64,000 nt of DNA from Mesaphorura yosii. Lineage: Eukaryota > Arthropoda > Collembola > Poduromorpha > Tullbergiidae. Shown one piece after another: positions 35,257 through 47,700 of the stretch. Each line of letters opens with the position of its first letter. The stretch's first letter is position 1. The translations under genes and the position numbers were made by a program. Location: the NCBI GenBank assembly GCA_009869945.1, contig WIXG01000157.1:108058-172057 (forward strand). Direction: 5' to 3'. The notes beneath the pieces are model-generated. The model was given only the letters and a program-made list of their open reading frames with translations. It was not told the origin of the DNA and searched no databases.

Positions 35257-38200
35257 AATAAATCCAAGTATTATTATGAAATCTTTTGAATCTTTCTCGC
35301 ACTCTTTTCAGTATTTTTCAGCGGAGCACGGAAACCAAATAGGTAAGATAAAAGTTGTTTGAGAGAGAAAAGTGGTGGTATTATGATGATTATTATTATA
35401 TGTTAGAACAGTAATATATAAATGCTTTTTGGACACAAGTAAAGAAAAAGAAGGCAAAAGTGGAGACAATTTGCAAGGAAATCCTTTCAGGAACGGAAGT
35501 TGTTTTAATTTAATCCTTCGCGATCCTCCTCAATAATCTGGATTTGTCCGAGAACGTGGAGCAGTTGAAGACTCGAGATTCTATGGTAATCTCTCCTGGC
35601 TCAGACTCCGATTTAACCTAAGTCCAACTTCTATTCATCATCCCGACTGAACCACGAGTGGATCCGCCTACTCAACAGACAACACGACCAATAAAACTGG
35701 AAAGTTTATAAAGCCTACAATGTGTACCAACTATCTCCTGCAGCTGAGAACTGAATGGGAATAGCGAGTGCGAGCCTGAGCTAAAATGAAAAGCTGCACG
35801 AGCAACGCAGGGCTCTGAAACCAACCAACATGACAACTCCATAACTTCGACTTGAACAACTGAAAAACTTATAACCATACTTTACACGTACGCTCCAGTA
35901 GCAGCACAGTTAACCGTGCGATATGTGACGTGTAATGTAAAATATCTATCTTTTACGTGTGCGCCGCATTACGCAATGTTAATGCGGTGCACGGTATCAT
36001 CATGAGCAGCAGCACCAGCCAGTTTCAAGTATCCAAGTATTCTAGCATCTATTCGCTGTGCTACAAAATGCCAACTGCCAACGCCAAGCGTACGTAGCAG
36101 CCATGACATTGATGCTGGTGCTGGCCTGGCCTGGACTCGGACGCGGTGACTCTGACACACAGCCTCACGACACAAGTTAGGTGCAAACGGGAGTTGATGG
36201 CCAACAAGAACATCATATCTCTTATCTCTCGCAAAAGACAAATCCTTTATTCCTAAATCTCCTAAGCACTCGCGACTCGCAGCTTCCTCTGTCTTGGGTA
36301 CAGCTGCTGCCGCTGCCTCGTCGGGACTCGAGCCACTGACACCACACCAACTTTTCTACTTGCTTGCCCCTTTCACACCATTCTCACTCTCTTAGATCGT
36401 CTTTCTCCGAATCCAGCTTATGCCCCGCAATATATCAGAGGCCGTGAACGCAAACGTGGAAAGCAAAGGCCAGGCCAAGTATGGAGCTGCTTGCAGTGAA
36501 TTTGAATCAGTAAGCCTGCCTCGCATGGTCCGTCTGGGTTAAAACTGGCGCTTGCATTGGCACTGCATGAACTAACGAGTAAATACCGAATTATGTTTAT
36601 TATTGTAAGAGAAAATCCTCCGAAGCCCTGCGTCTTATGCTACTTACTTATATTCTAATTCCAATTACACCATCAACCAGTTTCAGTTTGCATTAAACCT
36701 GATTAAGATGAGTTAAAGGCTTTGACGGAAGCCCACGCCAACACTCGCTGCTACCGTTGCTGCTGTAAATGGCGGTAATAACTTAATATTATTTAATACT
36801 TTAACACAATTAATCTGAGTCTGCCTATCTGTGCCTGCGTTTGGTACCGTGCCCATGCTCGATGACAAGTGGCTCCGAGTCCACACTGACTTTACGCTTT
36901 ATACCTTAATGCAAAGGTATTACTAGCATTAGGTTAGACTCGGAGACTCTATGATCGTGTTAAAGGGCATTAAACGCTTCATGGTGCAAAATGCTTTCAC
37001 TTTTGAGCCTAGGTAAATATTTATCGGAGATGTGTTTATCAGAAGCTAAGAAAGCGCCGCCACAAGTAATTTCTGCATTGGTTCATCAAATGTTAAGTGC
37101 ATTCTACAGTTAATTCGGCAGGTTCTTTCGGAGAAGTTCTGTTTTAATTTCAGTATCAAATAGCTTTACCTTGCTTATTCTTTGCTGTTGACAGGTATTG
37201 ATTCATTTTGTTCATAAGCTAAGTAAATATTCCCGGTTTCGACAATCGAAGAAGAATAACTTCATATTATTCCTGCAAAGTACGACTCATAACGCAGCAA
37301 AAACGCACTCGTGGATTTGTGGCGGCCAGGGCAGGCGACGGAGGGCCGAAGATGAATTACACGCGGAAGGAAGGAAAAGACACCAAGTCAATAAACGAAA
37401 GGAAAAGGCAGGACCATGCGGAGCAGGAGAGGTTGGCACCAACTCCACGAAGTTCCTTTTTCTTTGTGCATGTGTACGCTTCTCCTTGTTATTGCATTAT
37501 TTTTCGCTGCTGCTGCTGCAGTCTGCAGTTTATTATGTGAGCCAAAAAGCTACCGCCTCCCATTCTCCTTTCTCTTACGAGAATCTCCGATTGGTCTTAA
37601 TGGTTTCGGTTCATTCGGTTGCTAAGCAAAATGCGGAGAGACATGCGGTACGAGTTCTTAGGCATGACTTCATTCTCTTCCAGCCTCAGCCTGTGCAGTG
37701 CTGGAAAGCCAACTCGGCGGAGAGCTGGAAAGCGAGGGGAGAAGCGGACCGAGACACGGCACTGTGAATCGTACAAGAAACAAGATACGAACCGCGACGG
37801 CGACAAGACGAATCGGGTCTGGAACAAGAAGTGGAACCTATTGTCTTGTTTTCTGGTGCAGCAGCGTCGTAGCCGAAGTATACAACGAAATGGACCACCA
37901 AATACTCGAATACTGGCAATCATGTGTGTGCTTTACGTTGGATTCCGAATTCCGATTCCATACCATTTAAATCATTAATTAGTTTTACACAACATGCTTG
38001 AAAAGCTGAAGGATGACTTGGTCAAGAAGTGTAGCGGGCGAGGACTTCGAAACTTCGAGGCCTTGCATTGAGAGAGGAGAAAGCCAGCACACATAAACTG
38101 TACGCATTAGTCATCATTTATCTTTCACCTGTCATCGGTGCCAAGTGTTATTTATGCTATTGTTTGTTATTGGCTTGGCCTGCGAGCGAGGCAATTTTAA

Positions 38201-38689
38201 TAGGCTTGGATGCGCATTATAAATGGCAGCCCGCCCAATCGATATTCAGGTAATCCTTTCTTGCCATCCCAAACAACAACGCGAGGCAGGGCAAAGGAAA
38301 GATGAGGGAAATGGATGGATGGCGAACTGCTAGAATGCGAAGAAGAGAAGCAGCTTCAAAATGTTCAGAGCTCGCTCTCGGTCGGTGAATGTTAAGATGA
38401 GATAGGAAGAGCGAAGAAGCGAGAAACGGGGTTGATTGACAAGAAAAGGCATCTCAAAACTACTCATGAGAGAAAATACTAAAAACTCTGGCGTGGCATG
38501 GCGGAGAACTCAAGCCCACATGGCGATGATGCGGAGGAATGAATGCTGTTGCCATTCTTTTTACGCAACAGCAGCCTCCAGTTTCTTTTCTGTTTTAGTC
38601 GATTCGTCTTCCGAGTTGGTATGAAATTCTTTCAGGATGGAATAGCGGAAGGAATTCGTGGCGTATTGGAATGGGTTGATAAAAACGAC

Positions 38690-38710
38690 GGCAGGCAGGC
38701 AGGCAGGCAG
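38690..38710. repeat. (GGCA)n microsatellite
   Basis: Five uninterrupted GGCA units lie at this position in non-coding sequence. Confidence 0.8.
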
Positions 38711-39043
38711 CAAGGCAAAGGGGAGAAACGCAACCGCATCAACATTCAGCAGCACTTTAGCGCTTGATTACACTCGTATTTCGATCCTCCAACTCGTCAA
38801 TGGTGTGTGTGGTAAACCGCTCCACGTCATGGACAACAATTCGCCAACTTCGACAGATGAAATACACAAATAAAGTATTTCACCTGAAATTGCAGAAGTT
38901 GCGTTAATTTTTGATAGCTCTTTGTATGATTCTTCTAATAAGAATTCGAAAAAGCGTAAACAATGGAGAAAGAAAGTAAATGTTCTTTGTTGTCTCTTTT
39001 GTTCCATTCTCTTTCCTCATCTCATCTTCTTCTTTTACTCCGT

Positions 39044-39064
39044 GCCGTGCTGTGCTGTGCTGTG
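39044..39064. repeat. (GTGCT)n pentanucleotide repeat
   Basis: A tract of GTGCT/GCTGT units follows a degenerate CCGTG unit in non-coding sequence. Confidence 0.7.
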
Positions 39065-40133
39065 TCTATCTAAGAGAGTTATTCACCAACGTTTATTTAC
39101 CAACATTATTAATATCCCTTAAGTCGTCCTCCAAATAATAATGACGTTGTAGAAGTAATTCGACGCACAATACCCATGTCCTAGGCGCAAGCACAGCATA
39201 GCTCGATGCAGTGCACAGCACATTATTTCCAAAGTTGGAGAATAAATATAAATTTTGCCAACATAATAGAAACTACCGACTGCCTTGCCTTGTGGAATAA
39301 TAATGTTAGTACATCGAGTGACATCAACAACAAGACCCACCATAACGAATAAGCGAACGCGGCGGAGAGCAGAGCAGGAGAAGAACTCCATCAAGAAATT
39401 AGTCCACTTCGCTTCACTTTATTACTCTGCTTGCCTTCGCCACGACGCACCGTACGAAATGAACCCGAAACCAATTTCAGCAAACACAACGAGGCGTGCT
39501 ATCTTGTCGGCTCAGACAACAACGATACTGAAACTTTTGACAGAGAAAATAAGACACGAAGGGAGCGGAGCGCGAGTCGGAATAATGGAATAAAGGGACC
39601 CACAAGATTGAGATGTCAAAATCTGAACTTTATGTTGCTTATTATACATTTGATGCGCTTTTGTCTCCGATAATTGGAAAAGGAAGGCAACACGGTTCCC
39701 AATGGGGAGAAAGTTCAGAGTTTAATAGAATATGTTTGAAGGATATCGCAACTTCTAATCATACATTCCACGGAGAGCAGGGTCGGGTCGTGCAGCAGCG
39801 AAATAATTCAATAATTATGTCCATTGTCCATTCTTACATGATACGAGTAAACTGAAACTAAAGTCGAAAATATCAAAGAGCAGAAAGGTTTGTCAAATGC
39901 CAAATTTCATTGACTGACACACCAGGGAAAGGCACAGCGGTGAAAGATATCGTGCAAATGAGCGCAGCACATGTTCGTGCACAGTAGAATGTAGAATTGG
40001 GCATAGGTTTCGAAGTGAGATATAAAATAAAATGCACAATGAATAGAGAAGAATGAGCCGAGTGCGCCAATGAGCCTTGAAACGTTATTCAAAATCATGA
40101 ATGCATGAAAAATTGTTACATGTGCAACCATTC

Positions 40134-40149
40134 CCATCATCATCATCAT
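40134..40149. repeat. (CAT)n microsatellite
   Basis: Five CAT triplets in a row, with a second CAT/ATC-rich cluster near 40185-40200. Confidence 0.7.
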
Positions 40150-41822
40150 ATACTACAGATCTGTAATCATAATCGTCGCCGTCACCATCATCATCAGCAC
40201 CCAGACATTATTAACGTCGCGCCTTCAAGTCTGCAATGTCTTCATTTCCTATTCCTAGCAGAACACAGGCAAAACGCAAGAGTCGACACATTTTAAGCGT
40301 TTTGGCTTTGAAGGTACGATTTAATAGCGATTTTATTCAAATTCCAATAAAAATGCTTAATAAGTAAAATTTTTTGGCTTTATCATCTTCGTTGATGATC
40401 GAGTTATTTCATTCCACCAACTTTCATTCATTTCAAAATCATCAGGAAGGTGGGAGCAATTTTCACCAGATTCAAATAGTTGAAAACGTCTGAAGGCCAC
40501 ACGCCTATGCCACTTGGCATTCCAAATACGTCCAGTCTGCTTTCTCCACTGCTCTTTCCTTACTCTCATACATTTAATTCATCTAAACATTAAACTTACA
40601 CGGGCCTAAACTCATTTCAATACGAATCGGATCACACACAATAGGATGACACGCTCTCTTGGGGGCTTTAGCAATTTCAAATGCGCAAAGCGTATTTCTC
40701 ATACAAGACCACTTCCTTGTCCGTGAACTGTACTGTACATTGGCTAAGAATGGAATAATATCGAAGTGTCATTGGGGCAAACACAATATTATATCAACAG
40801 GCGACAGAGGCACGGATTCCGCACGCGACAAAAGAACACACACATTGCCGGCTCGTAAATATCGGGAATGTAAAGCAAACAAATGCACAGGGTCCAAAGA
40901 AAAAGGCACGCGGGCCTTTGTGGTTTACTTGTGGTTGATTTAATAGGCCCCACATGCACACTCTATTAATTCTTAATGTTCACTCCATATGGGCATGTGT
41001 TTTTTAGAACGCCTGATGCTTTCGTAGTGTTCGTAGCTTGGTACCTTTTGCATCAGCATCATGCTTCGGATGCGACAGTGAGTTATGGAAAATGGAAATT
41101 ATAATTATGTGAGGACAAACAAACGACAGGTTGGCCTTTTATTCAGCGTTCTGTTTAAGCGCCCATAATTTTATGATGACTCGCTTTCTGAGCAAGAACA
41201 AAGCTTTGATTTATGAACGAATTTATTATTGAACAGGCAAACAGATAAAGGAAAAGAAGGTGTGACCTGCGATGATACAAAACTGAACTCATCAGTACCA
41301 TCGCATCATGTTCGATCGCATGCTTTTCCCATTCACTGTTCTATCAAAAAATTGTCTGATGCGTTTCTCCGAAAAGAGATAGTCGTAATAATTATAATGC
41401 AAATCAAATCATTTGTCCCTCCCCAGTGAAACTTACGCATCGAGCAACAGAGCTCCGGACTCGGTAGAAGAGAAAAATCTGATAGTGTTAGCAGATGTGC
41501 TCACGAGGGCGTGTTTGGACAGATTTGTCGTCCAAAATTGATAGAAGTCGTGCCTTTTATGCGATGCATCAAAACAGGGTTTCGGTTTCGTCCTCTTGTC
41601 ATCATTTGCATTATCTGTTCTCTGATTGTAATTACAATTTACACAAGATACGAAGCGTATGCACGCGCCTCGCATATGTTCTGATTAGACATTTTTTGCA
41701 AACAACCAAGATGCTCATTTCATTTAGTAACAACAAACCGTAGTAAGATTGAAAGTTTGTTTGCGCTTCTTTAGGTTATTCACATTTTTTATATTAATGG
41801 GCGAGGTAAAAGTCGGAAGAAT

Positions 41823-42357
41823 TCTCTGCATTTTGTCAGTTATCTTCTGTTGGGGTAAATTCCTCACTCAGTGAAAGCAAGATCCGGGTCGTCTTAACGG
41901 TCCTTGGGTTTGCCCAGTAACCGTAACATTCCACTCAATAATTCTGTACTCACTATTTACACCGTCTTGTGAATGAACATGTGAATCAGACTTGCGTAGG
42001 AGTTGTGATGAAATCTAATGTAATGCACGAATTAACACTCATAATTCTCTATCTAATTAGCATTGGGTAAAAAACGAGTGTTTTTTCAGTCAGCAAATTG
42101 TTTGTTTTCGAGTCACCTTCTGACGAGTCCTCCTATAGCAAGTTTGGGCAAGGCAGACAAAGTTTGGCGTAGCCATTGAGACTCCTCGCGTTTGCGGAAA
42201 AAAATTAAACCGGAAATATTCAAAAAACCACATTTCAACGAAATCCAGAGCAGCAGCTGAAGTAGAGAAAACCCAAGGATCGTTAAGACGACCCGGAACT
42301 TGCTTTCACTGAGTGAGGAATTTACCCCAACAGAAGATAACTGACAAAATGCAGAGA
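41823..42357. mobile_element. Foldback-like element with 87-nt inverted arms
   Basis: The left arm (41823-41909) and the right arm (42271-42357) are reverse complements over 87 nt with two mismatches by eye. They enclose a 361-nt centre. The arms begin TCTCTGCATTTTGTC and end TCCTTGGGT. There is no open frame for a transposase in the centre, so this looks like a non-autonomous foldback or MITE-type element, or a palindromic duplication. No clear target-site duplication flanks it. RNA from this span would form a long hairpin. Confidence 0.7.
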
Positions 42358-42408
42358 CTCAGGAGGGTCTAAAATATTCAAAACACCACATTTCAACGAA
42401 ATCCAGAG
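42214..42408. repeat. Direct repeat pair flanking the right foldback arm
   Basis: Copies at 42214-42250 and 42372-42408 match at 36 of 37 positions (AAATATTCAAAA...CGAAATCCAGAG), and similarity decays gradually for about 17 more nt. The right inverted arm at 42271-42357 sits between them. Both copies are preceded by an AGACTC sequence, suggesting that a longer unit was duplicated. Confidence 0.75.
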
Positions 42409-43553
42409 AAGTAGCTAAAGTAAACTGCAATCCGCGCCCTGCGATGCGAACTTCGTGCTCAGAGCTGCACCGTGCCACCTACTGGACCGATTGCGAAATA
42501 TTCTGATCGTTTCCATAGGGAGGAACAAACTTTCTACAAACAAATGTTCCCAGTAATTGTTCCGGACAATTATTGGATTAGCCTTGGTGGTCAAGAATTA
42601 CTTTATCTTTTGGCCGCTACGCTTGAGGCCAATTTATTCTTTGCTGTTTGAAACAGTTAAGCCTGATCTCATACACTTTGTTACCAAATGTCAAATAGGC
42701 TATGTCTCCGATTGATAATCTTTGGATCAACGCGTCCGTCTAGTTTACTATTTCTGACAACTAAATAACACCTCTTTTGCTCTTTTCAAAATACTTTGAT
42801 TACTGTAAGACATTTTTAGTGGCTCAAGCATTAAATGAAGTTCGAAAATATGTTATCCATTATCGTTGTTCCATAAGAGCAAAGGCTGCTTCATGATTAT
42901 GATTCGTAGCGATGATCAGAATGCAGCAACTCTTCTCGATCGGTGAGTCCGATGTGGGGACTTCGACAAATATCAAATACAATTATTGGAGTAAAATCGA
43001 GCATATCCGCAGCTGCAATTCGAGCTCATGATTCGCGATTCGCGTTGTTGAGACAATTCGCAACAACTTGGTGAGTATTTAGAGCAGAGCAACACCGTTA
43101 CTCGAGATTGAGATGTTGGAAATTTTCCATGAGCAATCTGTACTGCGGGAAACCGTTGACTGAATTTGAATCTTGCCAACACATTGCATTGCGAAAAGTT
43201 TATTTACGTAGTACGCACTTTATTAGCGAACTAACATGCTAACATCTGCTAATATTTGACAGTTTAGATCCGAACATTCTACATTGGTATCTGTGAATCT
43301 TCAACATACAGCACTTTTAATTATATTCACATCATCAGATTTTGATGTGCAGTCTAGTTCAACAGTGGCTTCAGCTCAACCCTTCAGTCTGATATGAATA
43401 CTTACAGTTTCTTCTTTCTTTGAACACCACGAACCCAGGCCCGGAGTCGACCGTCAAGACCAGCAGGGATTCTGTGAATCTCTTGACCCAGTGATTTTGT
43501 CGAAATTGGTCGTCAGAAACTTATTTCCTAGCTATTCAAGGCGAAACACGAAG
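42409..43553. other. Non-coding region before the SWEET gene
   Basis: No open frame is recognisable. The last part, about 43400-43553, is probably a 5' untranslated exon of the downstream sugar transporter: a GTATGC donor at 43554 pairs with a TTAG acceptor at 43623, giving a 70-nt intron of the size usual here and joining the leader to the ATG at 43668. Confidence 0.4.
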
Positions 43554-43667
43554 GTATGCTTCTTCATTATTACTGACTTATTGAGGGTTTAAGTGACAAT
43601 CATGTGTTCTTTTTAATCATTAGTTTTAAGAAGGTCAAAGGAAATTGAGAACTGAACATACACCACA

Positions 43668-44670
43668 ATGGGGGCATCGCTGACAGATATTGTTGGCATT
43701 TCGGCCACAATCACGACAATTTGTCAGTTTATCTCAGGCTCGTAAGTCAGAACAATTAATGAAAGGAATCTGAAAGGTTCTCTTGACTTTGGCTTTGGCT
43801 GATTTTGAAGCTAAAAGATTGCCTTGTCAGGAAGAATGTTCTTTGATTATAGATTCACTGCTCGGAAAGTCTGGCTAATGGGTACACCCGGAGATTTGAG
43901 TGCTGTTCCGTTCATCGCCGGTGCTTTAGGTTCTACTCTTTGGTTTCTGTACGGAGTATATTTAGGTGAGCTGGGCATTAATGAAGGATCAGTTAAAATG
44001 ATGTGTATTATCACCGCTAAGTTCGCCATGTGACCTTTCTTTTATAGGTGATAAGACAATCGTATATACTAATTTAGTCGGAATAACAGCAAATGTCTTC
44101 TACGTATCCGTGTTTCTTTGGTTCACTCCTAGAAGAGTAAGCAATCAAACCGTATACTTCGTATAGCGTATGCTTACTATGTTTGTAATGGTTTGTACCT
44201 ATGATTTTATCTAGATTGAAATGACAAGAAAAATACTGGCCGTGGTACTTGGTGTAACTTTTGTGGTGCTTTACTTGAGTTCATTTCCGGAGCTTGAACA
44301 GGCTTTGGCAAAGGAAAGACTGGGGTTGATATGCACACTCGTTTCGATTTGTTCTTGTGCATCGCCATTAGTGGCTCTTGTAAGTGTATTCTTTAATGGT
44401 ACATTTTCAAGAAGTTTTATCTGACCAGTATGAACTGTACACCTGCAGAGCCACGTTTTGAGGACCAAGTCGACTGAAACGCTACCATTTCCACTGATCT
44501 TGGCTATCTTCGTTGTCTGTTTTCAATGGTGGATATATGGAATTCTAATCAACGACTTCTATATGCAAGTTACAAATTTGATAGGCACCCTAATAGGTTT
44601 ATTTCAACTTTCATTGTTTCTTGTGTATCCAAGTACTACAAAAACTGGAATTCTTCTAAACGACTACTGA
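43668..44670 (+). CDS. SWEET-family sugar transporter (MtN3/saliva, SLC50)
   Basis: Five exons encode 226 residues: 43668-43741, 43835-43965, 44048-44136, 44215-44379, 44449-44670. Animal SWEET proteins are about this long. The usual two MtN3 repeats of three helices joined by a linker helix are visible. Recognisable motifs are the AVPFIAG...LWFLYG block in repeat 1, TNLVGITANVFYVSVF in helix 3, and VLRTKSTETLPFPL, FQWWIYG and TNLIGTLIGLFQLSLFLVYP in repeat 2, close to the Drosophila slv protein. The product should move glucose or related sugars passively across the plasma or Golgi membrane. Exon 2 must begin after the second of two closely spaced AGs (at 43833-43834); the first gives an early stop. 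The segment between helix 1 and the VPF motif looks about six residues longer than in slv. Confidence 0.93.
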
Positions 44671-44694
44671 CTACTTGTATAATTGTGATAAATT

Positions 44695-44700
44695 ATTAAA
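44695..44700 (+). other. Polyadenylation signal of SWEET gene
   Basis: ATTAAA lies 25 nt after the stop codon. No AATAAA was seen nearby, so this common variant is the best candidate. Confidence 0.45.
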
Positions 44701-47700
44701 GACTTATGATTTAGCTCAAGGGTTAACCTTGTTCTTTCGTAATATAATCTTAATTTCTTATACTACTCTTTTATTTTCTAAAATGCTCGCTCGTGAGACA
44801 TTCAATTAGTATTTTATATGAAGGGAAGAATGGGTGCCTTAAAACTGAATTGTGTGAAGTCATGACGGAGTTCAGTTCGTATTTTAGTCGTCTAATATAA
44901 TGTTATGTGCTTAGTAGTTTACTTGATTACATGAGACGTATTAGAAGACGAGAGTTATCGCCTTCGCGAAGTCGCCGACATGCCTATAAAGTGATCTCAG
45001 GTGTTGAATTGGCTTTAATTGTGTATTTCTAACGTGTGCTGAATGATGACACAGTTACCTTCAGAGAACTATACATATTTCTATATAATGACTGTATTAA
45101 TGTAAGTTTTTAAAGTGTTCTGACAGTTTTCACGTATTAGAATTGATCTGAATAAAATATATTTTGTACAGTTACAAAAGAAATAGAATTCCTATACTAA
45201 TTGTTTGTGACAGATACTTCATGGGCATTTACGTCCAAGTCTATTCAATACTTACGAGGTCGAATTGCACCTGAAATATCTGGTTCAGCGCTTGGAGAAG
45301 GAGACGCCGTCTTGTTTAATTAGCGTAGCCTTCATATTTCCTTAACTAGGAATTGATTAGAGTGAGCAACTTTCATTGGTTTCTGATTACATAATACGAG
45401 GCCTTATCATCAGATGCACAAAGACTGGAAACTGCAGGAGGGTTTGTTAGTGTTCGAGGTTGACTCATAGAGTGAGTTCGCAAGTGAAGTTTTCAACAGA
45501 CGGGGATTCACTCCACGAGCTCGATTCGAGTAGTAGTTGGAGAGTGAATGCAGGTTGTCGAGAAAACAAAACACCTTTCGTTCTTGGGAAACACCTGTGT
45601 AACGTTTCCTGCCTGCAACATGTTGCTAGTTCGGCTGTGGTTTGTACCTGAGCGTTTGCGTTATTAAATCTCATTTTCCTGATCCTGGAAGGCTGTTCCA
45701 CTCATACTCGTATTAATTGAAACATGGAAACATCTGTCAATTTTAGATTTTCAAGTCTTGCCTGTGCCTGCTGCTGGTCTGCCTGCAGCTCTTTCCTGTT
45801 CCTTTGTTTTCTGTTAATAGCTTTGAATATTCATGAAGTACTTCAGCCTCCTGAACCACATTTATACCAGTCAGGCGTCGGGTCGAGTCCGCCACGCACG
45901 CGTACTTTAATTTTTTACCTGTTTGATGAGTCAGGCGTCAGGCCTAACCGGTGCGATGCATGGGCTTATTAATGTGGACCAAAATCGAAAACCAGCTTTC
46001 GCTCTCATCTTTCCCATTTTCCACTGCGCAATCCCTTTTTATGGATTTTCTATTCAAATTAAGATCATTTTTAAACGTTCAAAATACTTTATTAACAGAA
46101 GAGCTTAATTGCAGGGTGCTGTCGATACTTAAAATATTAATAGAATGGTGATAATTTCTTCAAGAGGCAATCATCATATTTTAATCCAGATTGGCTCACA
46201 CGGCGGAATATCGCGTGGCTTGCGTGTGCCGAGGCCGAACAAGTTCTGCCTTATCGTCTGGTGAAAATAGCTTTTTAATTTATTCACCCGAGATATCTGT
46301 TGTCTCGATTGTTGCGTGCTGAAGATGATCTTAAAATTACGATGCTTCATTCAATTCGTGATCCCAATTCCGATTCTGAAATGTTGAGATTCTGAAAGTA
46401 AAAGCAACCACCCGGGAATGCAAGATTAACAAAGATTTAATTTCTGGTGACCTTAAACCAAATATTTCAAAATACTTCGGTTTGAGGATGAACAAACAGA
46501 AATGCATATAATGACTTCATTTCATTATTGCATTGCATGGTAGTCATCATTCCAATGGGAATTTACAATTTACCTCATATCCAAATTACGGGTTTTGTGT
46601 GCATTTCATGATCACTTTAAGCGAGCGAGGTCCTTACCTTGACAGTTACCGCACGCTTGATTAACTCTATAATTTTCAGCAGGACGCCGACTGTGCAACA
46701 GCCCTGAAAATCAGAGCAGCAGAATCATGTCAAAGTTGTTAGAATTTTAATGATCTTGCAGCAGCCGCAGCAGGAGCGAAAAGCATGTGAAAACTTTTTC
46801 GATCGCTTGCGGATTGCGTGCTCGTGTGAGATTTTTTCTATCTGAAGGGGAGTAGCCCTCGTAAATACAGTAATTCTAATCTGTTTGAACTGGTGACCCT
46901 ACGGCAGAAAAAGTCTTGGGAATAAATTACCCAACTTGTGTGCAGGGTGCATAAAATGCATAGCATATGGGAGACAAGATTCATCTCATGTGGCAAGATG
47001 ATTTCTGGACTCGTGGCCTAATGTACTTTGTTATCAGATTCACGCAGGAGCAAAGAAACTTTGAGTTCATTAGCGATAAAGAAGGAGTCCAGTCCAACAG
47101 CGTAGCGTGAATTGGGTCAACTCAGAGATCAAGTAAACATATTCACCATTCATAAGCACACAAGCTGCTACGAATTAAATCGTTGCAGTACTGCTAAAAG
47201 TTCCCAATGACACTTCCTTACTGGAAGAAGCTGCAAGCGCAGGTTTATCGTTTGTCTTTACATCCTCTTGAATGAATACGGTAGTTAAAGTCAAGTGCAA
47301 GTGGCTTCTTTGGGTTGGTCTGTTAATATGTCCGCCTAATTCGCTACTAATTCGCCAATCCACACGTGTTCAAGTTGTGATACAATGTTAATGTGGATGA
47401 AATTGTTGCAAAAAAAGTCTCTGGATAAGGTGATAAGGTCATAAATTACAGGCTGCGTATCCTATTCAGGAGTAAAGTCCTTCCACAATTTTTATGGACT
47501 CATCTTCATTTGCGACTCGGATTACGTAACTCCAGTCTGAATGAACCTGTTTCTTGTGGTCAAAGTATCAAGACAATCAACTTATTCCGTCGTCGGAATT
47601 GGCATATTTGCACCACTCGACAAGACGAGATTGAAGCCATTGCCTTGTTTTCCATAATACACTTTTATTATTTTCAACTATGTCAGGTCTGCGGTTCACG

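Larger units (their letters stand above)
35257..41822. other. Non-coding region upstream of Pitx
   Basis: About 6.6 kb with no supported gene. On the minus strand a TTTATAAA box at 35705-35712 with a nearby inverted CCAAT could mark the Pitx promoter, about 450 nt before its ATG; this is weak. Open frames in the region have no recognisable similarity or lack an ATG start. Simple repeats are noted separately. A TTGGCTTGGC motif occurs at 38170-38179. Confidence 0.4.

Noticed and set aside
37198-37767. Longest open frame in the Pitx upstream region, 189 codons
   Set aside because: It begins with TTG rather than ATG, has low-complexity Arg/Lys and Leu stretches, no domain similarity and overlaps equally long frames in other phases.
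40896-40922. Partial match to the arthropod miR-124 mature sequence (AAGGCACGCGG)
   Set aside because: The match stops after 11 nt, and the flanks do not form the expected precursor hairpin with a star strand upstream; the local fold pairs CAAAG with CTTTG instead.
44985-44996. TATAAA followed by TCAG as a promoter downstream of the SWEET gene
   Set aside because: No plausible coding or structured transcript begins after it; isolated TATA matches are common in AT-rich DNA.
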